Origin: Acidobacteriota bacterium
GTDB taxonomy: Bacteria > Acidobacteriota > UBA890
DNA: 8,173 bases
NCBI GenBank assembly: GCA_030609765.1
Contig: JAUWTE010000116.1
Span: 1-8,173, forward strand
Direction: 5' to 3'
Numbering within the stretch: position 1 is the stretch's first letter; each line of letters begins with the position of its first letter. The translations under genes were made by a program, and so were the position numbers. The notes beneath the pieces are model-generated. The model worked only from the letters and a program-made list of their open reading frames with translations. It searched no databases and had not been told where the DNA came from. Of the stretch, positions 1 to 6,483 are shown in pieces.

Positions 1-443
1 GGGGAGATACGCAGAAGGCACTCAACGAGTTCGAGATCGCCTTGGCGGACCCGGCGTATCCACCGGTATCGCGGATGCGCGTTCGCTACAACATCGGCAA
101 GCTTTACTACGAGACGGAAGAGTACGACCTGGCACTCGCCTCCCTGCAGCAGGCGGTGGAACTGGCACGCAACCCCGCAGACCCGACCTACGGGCTGGTT
201 TATTTGATCCTCGGCAAGGTGCTTCGGAAGATCGGTCGCGCCGAGGAGGCGGTGATCGCTCTCGAGCGTGTTCTGGAGGGCGGCGATCAGAACGCCGATG
301 CGCATTTGGAGCTGGGCCTGGCCTATCGAGACCAGAGCGATTTCTTCAAGGCGCGAGAACACCTGTCGCGAGTGGTCCAGTTGGCGCCCGGCAGCCCCTT
401 CAGCGAGAGAGCTCGTGCGGCTCTGGCGCAGCTACCTGGATAA
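1..443 (+). CDS. TPR-repeat protein, C-terminal part (5' end outside the window)
   Basis: The frame is open to the left edge of the window (codons from position 3) and stops at TAA 441-443, so this is the end of a longer gene. A TTG at 42 could start translation, but residues upstream of it (GDTQKALNEFEIA) already read as the end of a TPR helix, so I treat the gene as truncated. About three TPR-like helix pairs are visible: YNIGKLYYETEEYDLALASL, then LGKVLRKIGRAEEAVIALE, then LELGLAYRDQSDFFKAREHL, with the usual G-Y-A spacing. TPRs are protein-protein docking modules. No catalytic domain is visible in this fragment, so the partner is unknown. Similarity in style to PilF/Tgl-type pilus assembly TPR proteins is possible but unproven. 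The stop codon abuts the ftsY start with no gap, which suggests co-transcription and translational coupling. Confidence 0.85.
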   Translation, partial: GDTQKALNEFEIALADPAYPPVSRMRVRYNIGKLYYETEEYDLALASLQQAVELARNPADPTYGLVYLILGKVLRKIGRAEEAVIALERVLEGGDQNADAHLELGLAYRDQSDFFKAREHLSRVVQLAPGSPFSERARAALAQLPG

Positions 444-1355
444 GTGGCCTTGGGTATTCTGAGTCGTTCCCTAGGGCGCACTCGGGAGCGATTAAAGGGC
501 GCGCTGCAGAAGCTCCTTCCCTCCGAGAAGGTCGATGCTGCAACTCTCGAGAGCCTGGAGGAGGCGCTGATCTCGGCGGACGTGGGGCCAATCACCGCGG
601 CTGAGCTCGTTGAGGGGCTACAGGAAGCGGCCCCCACCGGTGAGGAGACCCGGCGGTTGTTGCGCGAGAGCATGGTACGGATTCTCGAGGCGCCGGAGAA
701 TGGCAATCGGGCCGAGCCGGAGCCGGGAAGGGAGACTCCCTGGGTGGCTCTGCTGGTCGGCGTGAACGGCTCGGGCAAGACGACGACGACTGCCAAGCTC
801 GCGGCGCGATTCCAAAAGCACGGGTGCAGCATCCTCATGGGTGCCGCGGACACGTTTCGGGCCGCCGCGGTGGAGCAGCTCTGTGTCTGGGGAGAGAGGC
901 TGGATGTACCCGTGGTGGCGCACCAGTCCGGGGGGGACCCCGCTGCGGTCGTTTACGACGCCTGTGCCGCGGGGTCAGCTCGGGGTGCAGACGTCGTTCT
1001 CATCGATACCGCGGGCCGTTTGCACACGAAAGACAATCTGATGGCCGAGCTGGCGAAGATGCATCGTTCGGCGGGGAAGGTCATCGACGGGGCGCCCGAT
1101 GAGGTTTGGTTGGTCCTGGATGCGACGACCGGGCAGAACGGGCTGCGGCAAGCAGAGGACTTCCTCACTCATGCGGGCATCACTGGTCTCATCCTGGCCA
1201 AGCTGGATGGAAGCGCCCGTGGTGGCGTGGCATTGAGCATTGCCCATCGGCTAAGCCTGCCGATTCGCTATGTCGGAACGGGAGAGGGGACTGATGATCT
1301 GGAGCCCTTCGATCCGGAGGCCTTCGTCGACGGTCTGCTGGGCGAGGCGTCGTGA
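444..1355 (+). CDS. ftsY: Signal recognition particle receptor FtsY (SRP GTPase)
   Basis: FtsY is the membrane-associated receptor that docks ribosome-SRP complexes at the inner membrane and hydrolyses GTP together with Ffh. The 303-residue protein shows an N-domain helical bundle (about residues 10-85) followed by the G domain. Visible motifs are G1 GVNGSGKTTTTAKL (106-119), DTFRAAAVEQL (136-146), G3 DTAGR (188-192), DATTGQNG (226-233), G4 AKLDGSARGG (252-261) and YVGTGEGTDDLEPFD (276-290). DTFRAAAVEQL, the GQNG form and a GTGE..DDLEPF ending separate FtsY from Ffh, and there is no methionine-rich M domain. The long acidic A domain of E. coli FtsY is missing; a short basic amphipathic N-terminus (ILSRSLGRTRERLK) probably contacts the membrane. 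The first residue of the usual TKxD G4 motif is Ala. The start is GTG directly after the upstream TAA with no clear Shine-Dalgarno; TTG at 450 is an alternative. Confidence 0.97.
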   Translation: MALGILSRSLGRTRERLKGALQKLLPSEKVDAATLESLEEALISADVGPITAAELVEGLQEAAPTGEETRRLLRESMVRILEAPENGNRAEPEPGRETPWVALLVGVNGSGKTTTTAKLAARFQKHGCSILMGAADTFRAAAVEQLCVWGERLDVPVVAHQSGGDPAAVVYDACAAGSARGADVVLIDTAGRLHTKDNLMAELAKMHRSAGKVIDGAPDEVWLVLDATTGQNGLRQAEDFLTHAGITGLILAKLDGSARGGVALSIAHRLSLPIRYVGTGEGTDDLEPFDPEAFVDGLLGEAS

Positions 1356-2509
1356 TGACCAGCGGGAAGCGAACCAATCGTTCAGTTGACGACCGGCGGG
1401 CTGCAGACCGAGAGTATCTGAGGCAGTGCCTGCGCGTGGCGTCGAGGGCGCGTGGGTCAACCAGCCCGAATCCCATGGTTGGGGCGCTGGTTGTGCAGGA
1501 GGATGAGATCATCGCGCAGGCCTACCACCACAAGGCCGGTACTTCTCACGCCGAGCACTTGGCCCTGGCTGCTGCGCGGGACGCTGCCCGCGGAGCGACG
1601 CTTTACATCAATATGGAACCCTGCTGCCATCATGGCCACACCCCGCCGTGTGTCGAGGGGATCCTGGCGGCCGGGGTTCGTCGGGTCGTGGCGTCCATGG
1701 TGGATCCGGATCCACGGGTGAATGGTCAAGGATTCGCGGCCTTGCGTGCCGGGGGCGTCGAGGTGGATGTCGGCGAGCTCGCGGATGAGGCAGCGCGGCT
1801 CAACGAAGCCTATTTGACGCTCAAGCAGGAAGGCAGACCGTTTGTCACTGCCAAGGCGGCGCTCTCACTCGATGGGCGCATGGCAACGCGGCGGCGGCAA
1901 TCGCAGTGGATCACGGGCGAGGCCGCGCGGCGGCGGGCCCATCGCCTGCGGGGGGGCTCTGATGCAGTCATGGTGGGCATCGGCACCGTTCTCTCGGATG
2001 ATCCTCGTTTGACGGCTCGGCACGGCCGCCTCCGCGGCCCGCGGTTTCGTGTGGTCCTCGATTCCCACCTGCGAACGCCTGCGGATTGCAGGATGTTGGG
2101 GACGGCAGGCGGCCAGGTGCTGATCTTCACCACCGCCGCGGGGCCTCCGAGGCATCGGGATCAGCTCGAGTCGGCCGGCGCCGAGGTCCTGGTTGTGGAG
2201 GCGGATGATCGGGGCCGCGTCGCCTGGGAACCTGTGCTCGCTGACCTGGCTCGGCGAGGCACGATGTCAGCGCTACTGGAAGGAGGGAGCGATCTGCTCA
2301 CGAGTGCCTTCGAGGCTGATATAATAGACAAGGTATTTCTGATTTATGCCCCCCTTCTGATTGGCGGATCGGCGGCTTTGCCGCTCTGGGGTGGTGACGG
2401 TATCGATAGTCTCGACGCGGCGCCCCGCCTTCAGCGTGTCCGACGCTCACGACTCGGGGAGGATTGGGCGGTCGAAGGCTACATTCATTCCCCGAGGCTG
2501 ACTGTCTAG
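1355..2509 (+). CDS. ribD: Bifunctional riboflavin biosynthesis protein RibD (deaminase/reductase)
   Basis: RibD deaminates the pyrimidine product of GTP cyclohydrolase II and then reduces its ribosyl side chain with NADPH. Counting residues from GTG 1352 (385 aa), the N-terminal cytidine-deaminase-like domain carries TSPNPMVGA (37-45), the zinc ligand and catalytic pair in SHAE (His66, Glu68) and PCCHHGHTPPC (90-100), with zinc ligands Cys91 and Cys100. The C-terminal reductase domain (about 163-380) shows AKAALSLDGRMA, WITGEAARRRAHRLR, GIGTVLSDDPRLTAR and LLEGGSDLL. Length and domain order are normal for the family. I prefer ATG 1355, which overlaps the ftsY TGA by one base (TGATG) and lies 7 bases after GAGG (1344-1347); GTG 1352 would add one residue. 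His96 sits where family members usually have Arg or Lys. A near-perfect extended -10 promoter sequence lies inside the gene at 2317-2325. Confidence 0.96.
   Translation: MTSGKRTNRSVDDRRAADREYLRQCLRVASRARGSTSPNPMVGALVVQEDEIIAQAYHHKAGTSHAEHLALAAARDAARGATLYINMEPCCHHGHTPPCVEGILAAGVRRVVASMVDPDPRVNGQGFAALRAGGVEVDVGELADEAARLNEAYLTLKQEGRPFVTAKAALSLDGRMATRRRQSQWITGEAARRRAHRLRGGSDAVMVGIGTVLSDDPRLTARHGRLRGPRFRVVLDSHLRTPADCRMLGTAGGQVLIFTTAAGPPRHRDQLESAGAEVLVVEADDRGRVAWEPVLADLARRGTMSALLEGGSDLLTSAFEADIIDKVFLIYAPLLIGGSAALPLWGGDGIDSLDAAPRLQRVRRSRLGEDWAVEGYIHSPRLTV
2317..2325 (+). promoter_or_regulatory. Candidate internal extended -10 promoter within ribD
   Basis: The bases TGATATAAT match the extended -10 consensus (TGnTATAAT) exactly. 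They fall in the ribD codons GAT ATA ATA, which use the AT-rich isoleucine codon ATA twice in a row in an otherwise GC-rich gene. No good -35 is present: the hexamer 17 bases upstream (2297-2302, CTCACG) matches TTGACA at only three positions, but extended -10 promoters can work without one. A transcript starting near 2332 would cover ribE and ribBA. This is a sequence match only. Confidence 0.35.
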
Positions 2510-2569
2510 TCGAGTTCTGGGGCGCCGGCCAAACCTCACTGCTTACTCGTTGCAGATGTTGGAGTTTCC

Positions 2570-3256
2570 ATGTTTACTGGCCTAGTCGAAGACGTAGGCA
2601 CAATCACACGAATTGAGACGATCCCCAGTGGCTCGAGACTGGCCATTGGCGCCAATGTGGTGATCGAGGGACTGCGTCCCGGCAGCAGCGTTGCCATCGA
2701 TGGGGTCTGCATGACGGCCATCGAGATCCAGGGAAGTGAATTCGTCATCGAGGTATCGCCGGAAACGATCGCTCGGTCGAATTTTTCCCTGTTTCAGATT
2801 GGCACACAGGTGAACCTGGAGAGACCGCTGTCGGCCAATGGCCGCTTGGGCGGTCATTTCGTCCAGGGCCATGTAGACGCCACGACGCGGCAGATTGGGC
2901 ATGTCCAAGAGGGTGAATTCGCCCGCATCAGCTACTCAGTCCCCGATGGGCTGGCCCACTTTCTGGTCGAAAAGGGGTCGATTGCGATCAACGGTGTGTC
3001 GCTGACGGTGGCATCTCTGGGTTCCGACTCCTTTGACGTTCAGCTCATTCCTCACACCCTCGAGGTCACGAACCTGGTCTCCAGCACTCGGGCCGAGATC
3101 CTCAATCTCGAGGTCGATGTTCTAGGTAAGTACGTGGCCCGTTTCCTCGGTGCCAGGCTCGGGATCGAGGACCCTGTGGTCGAGGCGAGCTTCGGAGGGA
3201 CCGGCGAGATCATCACGCCGGGGTCACTGATTGAACCGGCAGGAGGCGAACGATGA
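2570..3256 (+). CDS. ribE: Riboflavin synthase, alpha chain (lumazine-binding repeats)
   Basis: This enzyme dismutates two molecules of 6,7-dimethyl-8-ribityllumazine into riboflavin and a pyrimidine that returns to the pathway. The 228-residue protein has two homologous lumazine-binding barrels. The first starts with MFTGLVEDVG and includes IDGVCMTA (43-50) and VNLERPLSANGRLGGHFVQG (81-100). The second starts at about GHVD (100-103) and includes KGSIAINGVSLTVA (135-148) and VDVLGKYVAR (182-191). A C-terminal tail of roughly 30 residues after the second barrel is longer than in many family members and has no recognisable motif. The ATG is preceded by GGAG (2561-2564) at 5 bases. A 60-base gap separates it from ribD. 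Its last codons contain the ribBA Shine-Dalgarno AGGAGG (3241-3246), and its TGA overlaps the ribBA ATG, so the two are translationally coupled. The symbol ribE follows proteobacterial usage; some organisms call this gene ribC or ribB. Confidence 0.96.
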   Translation: MFTGLVEDVGTITRIETIPSGSRLAIGANVVIEGLRPGSSVAIDGVCMTAIEIQGSEFVIEVSPETIARSNFSLFQIGTQVNLERPLSANGRLGGHFVQGHVDATTRQIGHVQEGEFARISYSVPDGLAHFLVEKGSIAINGVSLTVASLGSDSFDVQLIPHTLEVTNLVSSTRAEILNLEVDVLGKYVARFLGARLGIEDPVVEASFGGTGEIITPGSLIEPAGGER

Positions 3257-4455
3257 GCTTCGCGACTATTGAAGAGGCCATCGAGGATTTTCGCGCGGGC
3301 CGCATGATCATCGTTGTCGATGATCCCGACCGAGAAAACGAGGGTGACCTCACTATCGCGGCGGAGATGGTCACGCCCGAGATCATCAATTTCATGGCCA
3401 AGCACGGCCGTGGCCTCATCTGCTTGCCGATGACGGCCGAGCGGCTCGAGGAGCTCGAGATTCCGTTGATGGTCAGCGAGAACTCGTCCAAGTTCAATAC
3501 GGCGTTTTGCGTTTCGATCGAGGCCCGGGAGAATGTCTCGACAGGCATCTCAGCGGCCGATCGGTCGGTTACCGTTCGAGCCACAATTGACCCCGAAACC
3601 CTTCCCGCGGACCTTGTTAGGCCGGGCCACATGTTCCCGCTCCGTGCCGTGGAAGGGGGAGTTCTCCGTCGCTCGGGGCAGACAGAGGCCGCCGTGGACC
3701 TCGCCCGCATCGCCGGTCTTTACCCGGCGGGCGTGATCTGCGAGATCATGAACGAGGACGGCACCATGGCCCGCGTTCCACAACTGGAGAAGTTCGCGGA
3801 GATCCATGACCTGAAGATCGTCAACATCGCCGACCTGATCGCCTATCGACTCAAAACGGAGAGGTTCATCAAGCGTGTGGCGACACCGAAGCTCCCCACC
3901 AAGTTCGGTGATTTCACCCTCTACGGCTACCAGAACGCGCTTGACGACAAGGTTCACTTGGCGCTGGTCATGGGTGACGTGGCTGGGGGTGAACCGGTGC
4001 TCACGCGGGTGCACTCGGAATGCTTGACGGGCGACGTGTTGTTTTCCGCACGATGTGACTGTGGCGACCAGCTCGCCTGTGCCATGCAGGGCATCGCCGA
4101 GGAAGGCCGTGGCGTTATCGTTTATCTGCGGCAGGAGGGCCGCGGCATCGGTCTGGTCAACAAGCTACGTGCCTACGAGCTGCAGGACGAAGGGGCGGAC
4201 ACCGTCGAAGCGAACGAGTCTCTGGGCTTTGCCGCGGACCAACGTGACTATGGAATCGGTGCACAGATCCTCAACGACCTCGGTGTCTCCAAGCTCCGCA
4301 TCATGACCAACAATCCGCGCAAGTTCGTCGGTCTGTCCGGCTACGGCCTCGAAATCGTCGAGCGGGTGCCCATTGAAGTCCCTCCGACCGGCACGACCCG
4401 CCGATATCTCGAAACCAAGAAACTGAAATTGGGGCACGACCTCAAGTCGGTCTAG
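3253..4455 (+). CDS. ribBA: Bifunctional RibBA: DHBP synthase / GTP cyclohydrolase II
   Basis: This fused enzyme supplies both riboflavin precursors: the RibB half converts ribulose 5-phosphate to 3,4-dihydroxy-2-butanone 4-phosphate plus formate, and the RibA half opens GTP. RibB (about residues 1-200) has DDPDRENEGD (23-32) with metal ligand Glu28, STGISAADR (96-104), RPGHMFPLRA (123-132) and CEIMNEDGTMARVP (163-176). RibA (about 205-400) is complete: VHSECLTGD, SARCDCG with zinc ligands Cys257, Cys268 and Cys270, RQEGRGIGL, Tyr308 in KLRAYEL, and the AADQRDY segment with Asp329 and Arg331 matching the E. coli catalytic pair. The odd point is residue 143. The RibB motif GHTEA, whose His (E. 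coli His153) is a metal ligand, reads GQTEA here (codon CAG 3679-3681). The start ATG overlaps the ribE stop (ATGA) and follows AGGAGG at 6 bases. At 400 residues the length is normal for RibBA. Confidence 0.97.
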   Translation: MSFATIEEAIEDFRAGRMIIVVDDPDRENEGDLTIAAEMVTPEIINFMAKHGRGLICLPMTAERLEELEIPLMVSENSSKFNTAFCVSIEARENVSTGISAADRSVTVRATIDPETLPADLVRPGHMFPLRAVEGGVLRRSGQTEAAVDLARIAGLYPAGVICEIMNEDGTMARVPQLEKFAEIHDLKIVNIADLIAYRLKTERFIKRVATPKLPTKFGDFTLYGYQNALDDKVHLALVMGDVAGGEPVLTRVHSECLTGDVLFSARCDCGDQLACAMQGIAEEGRGVIVYLRQEGRGIGLVNKLRAYELQDEGADTVEANESLGFAADQRDYGIGAQILNDLGVSKLRIMTNNPRKFVGLSGYGLEIVERVPIEVPPTGTTRRYLETKKLKLGHDLKSV

Positions 4456-4487
4456 CCTGGCCGCCGTTAGGCCACCATTTCCCGAAC

Positions 4488-4499
4488 CATAATCGACAG
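4488..4499 (+). promoter_or_regulatory. Candidate -10 element just before ffh; possible leaderless start
   Basis: CATAAT (4488-4493) matches five of six bases of the -10 consensus and ends 6 bases before the ffh ATG at 4500, so a transcript could begin at or beside the start codon. No Shine-Dalgarno sequence is visible in the 44-base gap after ribBA, unlike ribE, ribBA and rpsP. No convincing -35 is seen at 16-18 bases upstream. This is a weak call from sequence alone. Confidence 0.25.
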
Positions 4500-5831
4500 A
4501 TGTTCGAGCAAATCACCGAGAGACTACAGCGCACCCTCCGCGCCCTGCGGGGGACCGTGCACGTTGACGAGAAGGCCCTCGAGCCGGCCTTGAAAGACCT
4601 GCGCATGGCGCTGCTCGAAGCGGATGTCAACTACGGCGTGGTCAAGGAGTTCCTGGCCAGCGTGCGGGAGAAAGCTCTCGGCGAGCAGGTCATGGCATCT
4701 CTGACGCCTGGGCAGCAGGTCATCAGGGTGGTAAACGAGGAAATGACGGCGCTGCTGGGTGGTGCTCAGGTGCCGCTGAGCCTCGTTGGTCCTTCGCCGC
4801 ATGTAGTTTTGCTGGTCGGTCTGCAGGGAGCAGGCAAAACAACCACGGCAGCCAAGCTCGGTCACTTTCTGCGGCGCAAGGGACACTCACCGATGCTGGC
4901 CTCTGTGGACGTCTACCGGCCTGCTGCTCGCGAGCAGTTGCTGCAGGTCGCGAAGAGCGCAAACCTCGCCGCCTTCGAGGGTGCTGCTGAGACACCACAG
5001 GAGATTGCCGATGCCGCCCAGGCCGCGGCTCGCAAGGACGGTCACGACGTGCTCTTGCTGGACACGGCCGGTCGCCTGCACGTGGATGAGGAGATGATGG
5101 CGGAGGCCGCGGCTCTGTCCGCGGCATTCAGCCCGTGTGTGACGCTTTATGTCGCCGATTCGCTGGCGGGGCAGGATGCCGTCAATAGCGTCAAGGCCTT
5201 CGCCGATCGCGTCGGATTGGATGGCATCATCCTGAGCAAGCTAGATGGGGACTCACGTGGTGGGGTCGCCCTCTCGATTGTCTCAGTAACCGGATTGCCA
5301 GTCCTCTTTGTCGGTGTCGGTGAGAAGTTCGGCGACTTGGAGACTTACCATCCCGACCGCATTGCCTCTCGGATCCTCGGGATGGGCGATGTGCTCAGCC
5401 TCATCGAGCGCGCTCAGGAGAACGTCGACGAAGAAGTTGCCGCTCAGCTCGAAGAAAGCCTGCGCAAAGCGACATTCTCGCTGGAAGACTTTCGCCAGCA
5501 GCTCAAGCAGGTTCGCAAGATGGGACCGATCTCGAAGCTCATGGAGATGATTCCCAACATGGGCGGCAACGTCGACATGAAGGCACTGGCACCCGGCGAA
5601 GATGACCTTCGCAGGTTCGGCGCCATCATCGATTCGATGACCCCGGATGAGCGACAAAACCCGTCGCTGATCAACGGCAGCCGCCGCCGGCGCATTGCTA
5701 CCGGCAGCGGAACTACCGTTCAGGATGTAAATCAATTGCTCAAACAGTTCGCAATGGCACGCAAACTCATGAAACAATTCGGGCGCCGTGGTGGCATGCC
5801 GCTCGATATGATGGGACCATCCGGTCTCTGA
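4500..5831 (+). CDS. ffh: Signal recognition particle GTPase Ffh (SRP54)
   Basis: Ffh binds 4.5S/SRP RNA and signal sequences emerging from the ribosome, then delivers the complex to FtsY. The 443-residue protein has an N domain (about 1-95), a G domain with G1 GLQGAGKTTTAAKL (107-120), DVYRPAAREQL (137-147), G3 DTAGRLHVDEEMM (188-200), G4 SKLDGDSRGG (246-255) and GVGEKFGDLE (272-281), and a C-terminal M domain (about 300-440). The M domain includes the finger-loop region FRQQLKQVRKMGPISKLM and the RNA-binding segment INGSRRRRIATGSGTTVQDV (391-410), followed by a Met-containing tail. DVYRPAA, GQDAVN and the M domain distinguish it from FtsY. G4 has Ser in place of the common Thr. Length is typical. 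The gene lies 44 bases after ribBA and 42 before rpsP. The start is chosen because MFEQITERLQ is the usual Ffh beginning, although no Shine-Dalgarno precedes it. Confidence 0.98.
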   Translation: MFEQITERLQRTLRALRGTVHVDEKALEPALKDLRMALLEADVNYGVVKEFLASVREKALGEQVMASLTPGQQVIRVVNEEMTALLGGAQVPLSLVGPSPHVVLLVGLQGAGKTTTAAKLGHFLRRKGHSPMLASVDVYRPAAREQLLQVAKSANLAAFEGAAETPQEIADAAQAAARKDGHDVLLLDTAGRLHVDEEMMAEAAALSAAFSPCVTLYVADSLAGQDAVNSVKAFADRVGLDGIILSKLDGDSRGGVALSIVSVTGLPVLFVGVGEKFGDLETYHPDRIASRILGMGDVLSLIERAQENVDEEVAAQLEESLRKATFSLEDFRQQLKQVRKMGPISKLMEMIPNMGGNVDMKALAPGEDDLRRFGAIIDSMTPDERQNPSLINGSRRRRIATGSGTTVQDVNQLLKQFAMARKLMKQFGRRGGMPLDMMGPSGL

Positions 5832-5859
5832 GTGCAAAGTCCCGAATATTGACAATTAC

Positions 5860-5867
5860 GGAGGAGG
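5860..5867 (+). promoter_or_regulatory. Strong ribosome binding site for rpsP
   Basis: GGAGGAGG lies 6 bases before the GTG at 5874 and is the longest anti-16S match seen at any start in the window. It decides the rpsP start, because the S16 protein begins with GTG rather than ATG. High translation of a ribosomal protein gene fits this. Confidence 0.85.
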
Positions 5868-5873
5868 ACTGAA

Positions 5874-6407
5874 GTGATTTCCATTCATCTTCGACGCACG
5901 GGTGCCAAGAAAGACCCGCACTACCGCGTCGTGGTCGCAGACAGCCGTGACGCCCGCGATGGTTCTTTCATCGAGGTGCTCGGCCACTATCATCCCCGCT
6001 TCACCCCTGCCCGGGTTACCCTGGACCTTGAGCGCATCAAGTCTTGGGTCGCGCGAGGGGCGCAGCCTTCCGACACGGTCAAGAGTCTCGTGAGGCAGGT
6101 GGAGTCCGGCAAGCTGGACGCACTGCCCGATCTCCCGAAGCTTGACCCCATGCCGGAGACCTCGATGGAAGCCGATGATACGGCTCCCGTCGAGACTGCA
6201 CCCGAAGAGATCTCTGATGCGGCGGACGCGAGCTCCGCGCCCGACGCTGCGGGTAGTGACGACAGCGAGCCCAACGAGGACTCCTCGGAAGCCCAAACTG
6301 CGGACTTTCCCGTCCCCGCCGAAGCTGCGCAGGTCGACGGAGAGGAAGCCGGGGAGCAAGATGCAGTGACCTCGGAGGCCGCAGAGCCGGAAAAGGAAAA
6401 AGAGTAG
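5874..6407 (+). CDS. rpsP: 30S ribosomal protein bS16 with a long acidic C-terminal tail
   Basis: bS16 is a small-subunit protein needed for 30S assembly, binding the 5' domain of 16S rRNA. Residues 1 to about 78 form the normal S16 domain, with HLRRTGAKKDPHYRVVVADS, RDGSFIEVLGHYHP and GAQPSDTVKSLV. The family is usually about 80-90 residues, but this protein has 177. From residue 95 to the end it is low complexity, with 28 Asp/Glu and only 2 Lys in 83 residues plus many Ala, Pro and Ser, so it is probably disordered. No domain is recognised there. Extended S16 tails are known in some phyla, so this may be a lineage trait. The reading frame is uninterrupted and the tail ends in EPEKEKE before TAG. 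The GTG start is supported by the strong Shine-Dalgarno. In many bacteria rpsP sits next to rimM and trmD, as here. Confidence 0.96.
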   Translation: MISIHLRRTGAKKDPHYRVVVADSRDARDGSFIEVLGHYHPRFTPARVTLDLERIKSWVARGAQPSDTVKSLVRQVESGKLDALPDLPKLDPMPETSMEADDTAPVETAPEEISDAADASSAPDAAGSDDSEPNEDSSEAQTADFPVPAEAAQVDGEEAGEQDAVTSEAAEPEKEKE

Positions 6408-6457
6408 GTGAGGTAGGGTCCCGATCCCAACCGCGAAAACACTCACCCTTCGGGACC
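6407..6457 (+). other. Overlapping inverted repeats after rpsP (two alternative stems)
   Basis: GGTCCCGA (6417-6424) pairs perfectly with TCGGGACC (6450-6457), and a further A-U pair and two G-U pairs extend the stem outward to 6414/6460. The 25-base loop contains CTCACC (6442-6447), which can instead pair with GGTGAG (6407-6412) at the rpsP stop. The two pairings interleave. The loop lengths make a simple pseudoknot awkward, so they look more like alternatives. No T-run follows, so it is not a clear intrinsic terminator. Confidence 0.45.
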
Positions 6458-6483
6458 TTGGCTACTGGGCCATGCCGGCGAGA

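Noticed and set aside
42..443. TPR gene starting at the TTG at 42
   Set aside because: The frame is open to the window edge and the upstream residues look like part of a TPR helix, so a truncated gene is more likely than a start there.
323..853. Open reading frame of 176 codons on the minus strand opposite ftsY
   Set aside because: It is antisense to well-supported TPR and ftsY coding sequence, with Ser/Arg-rich composition and no domain.
2510..2569. FMN riboswitch before ribE
   Set aside because: The gap is only 60 bases, too short for the roughly 130-base FMN element, and none of its conserved segments were recognised. The ftsY-ribD junction has no room for one either.
4458..4474. Inverted repeat TGGCC/GGCCA after ribBA as a terminator
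   Set aside because: The stem is only five pairs with a seven-base loop and no T-run follows, so it is not a convincing terminator.
5849..5854. TTGACA between ffh and rpsP as a -35 box
   Set aside because: It matches the -35 consensus exactly, but the bases 16-18 downstream fall at the rpsP start and do not resemble a -10 element.
5856..6446. Open reading frame of 196 codons on the minus strand opposite rpsP
   Set aside because: It mirrors the rpsP gene and its low-complexity tail. It has no motif, and the sense strand has a strong RBS and a clear S16 domain.
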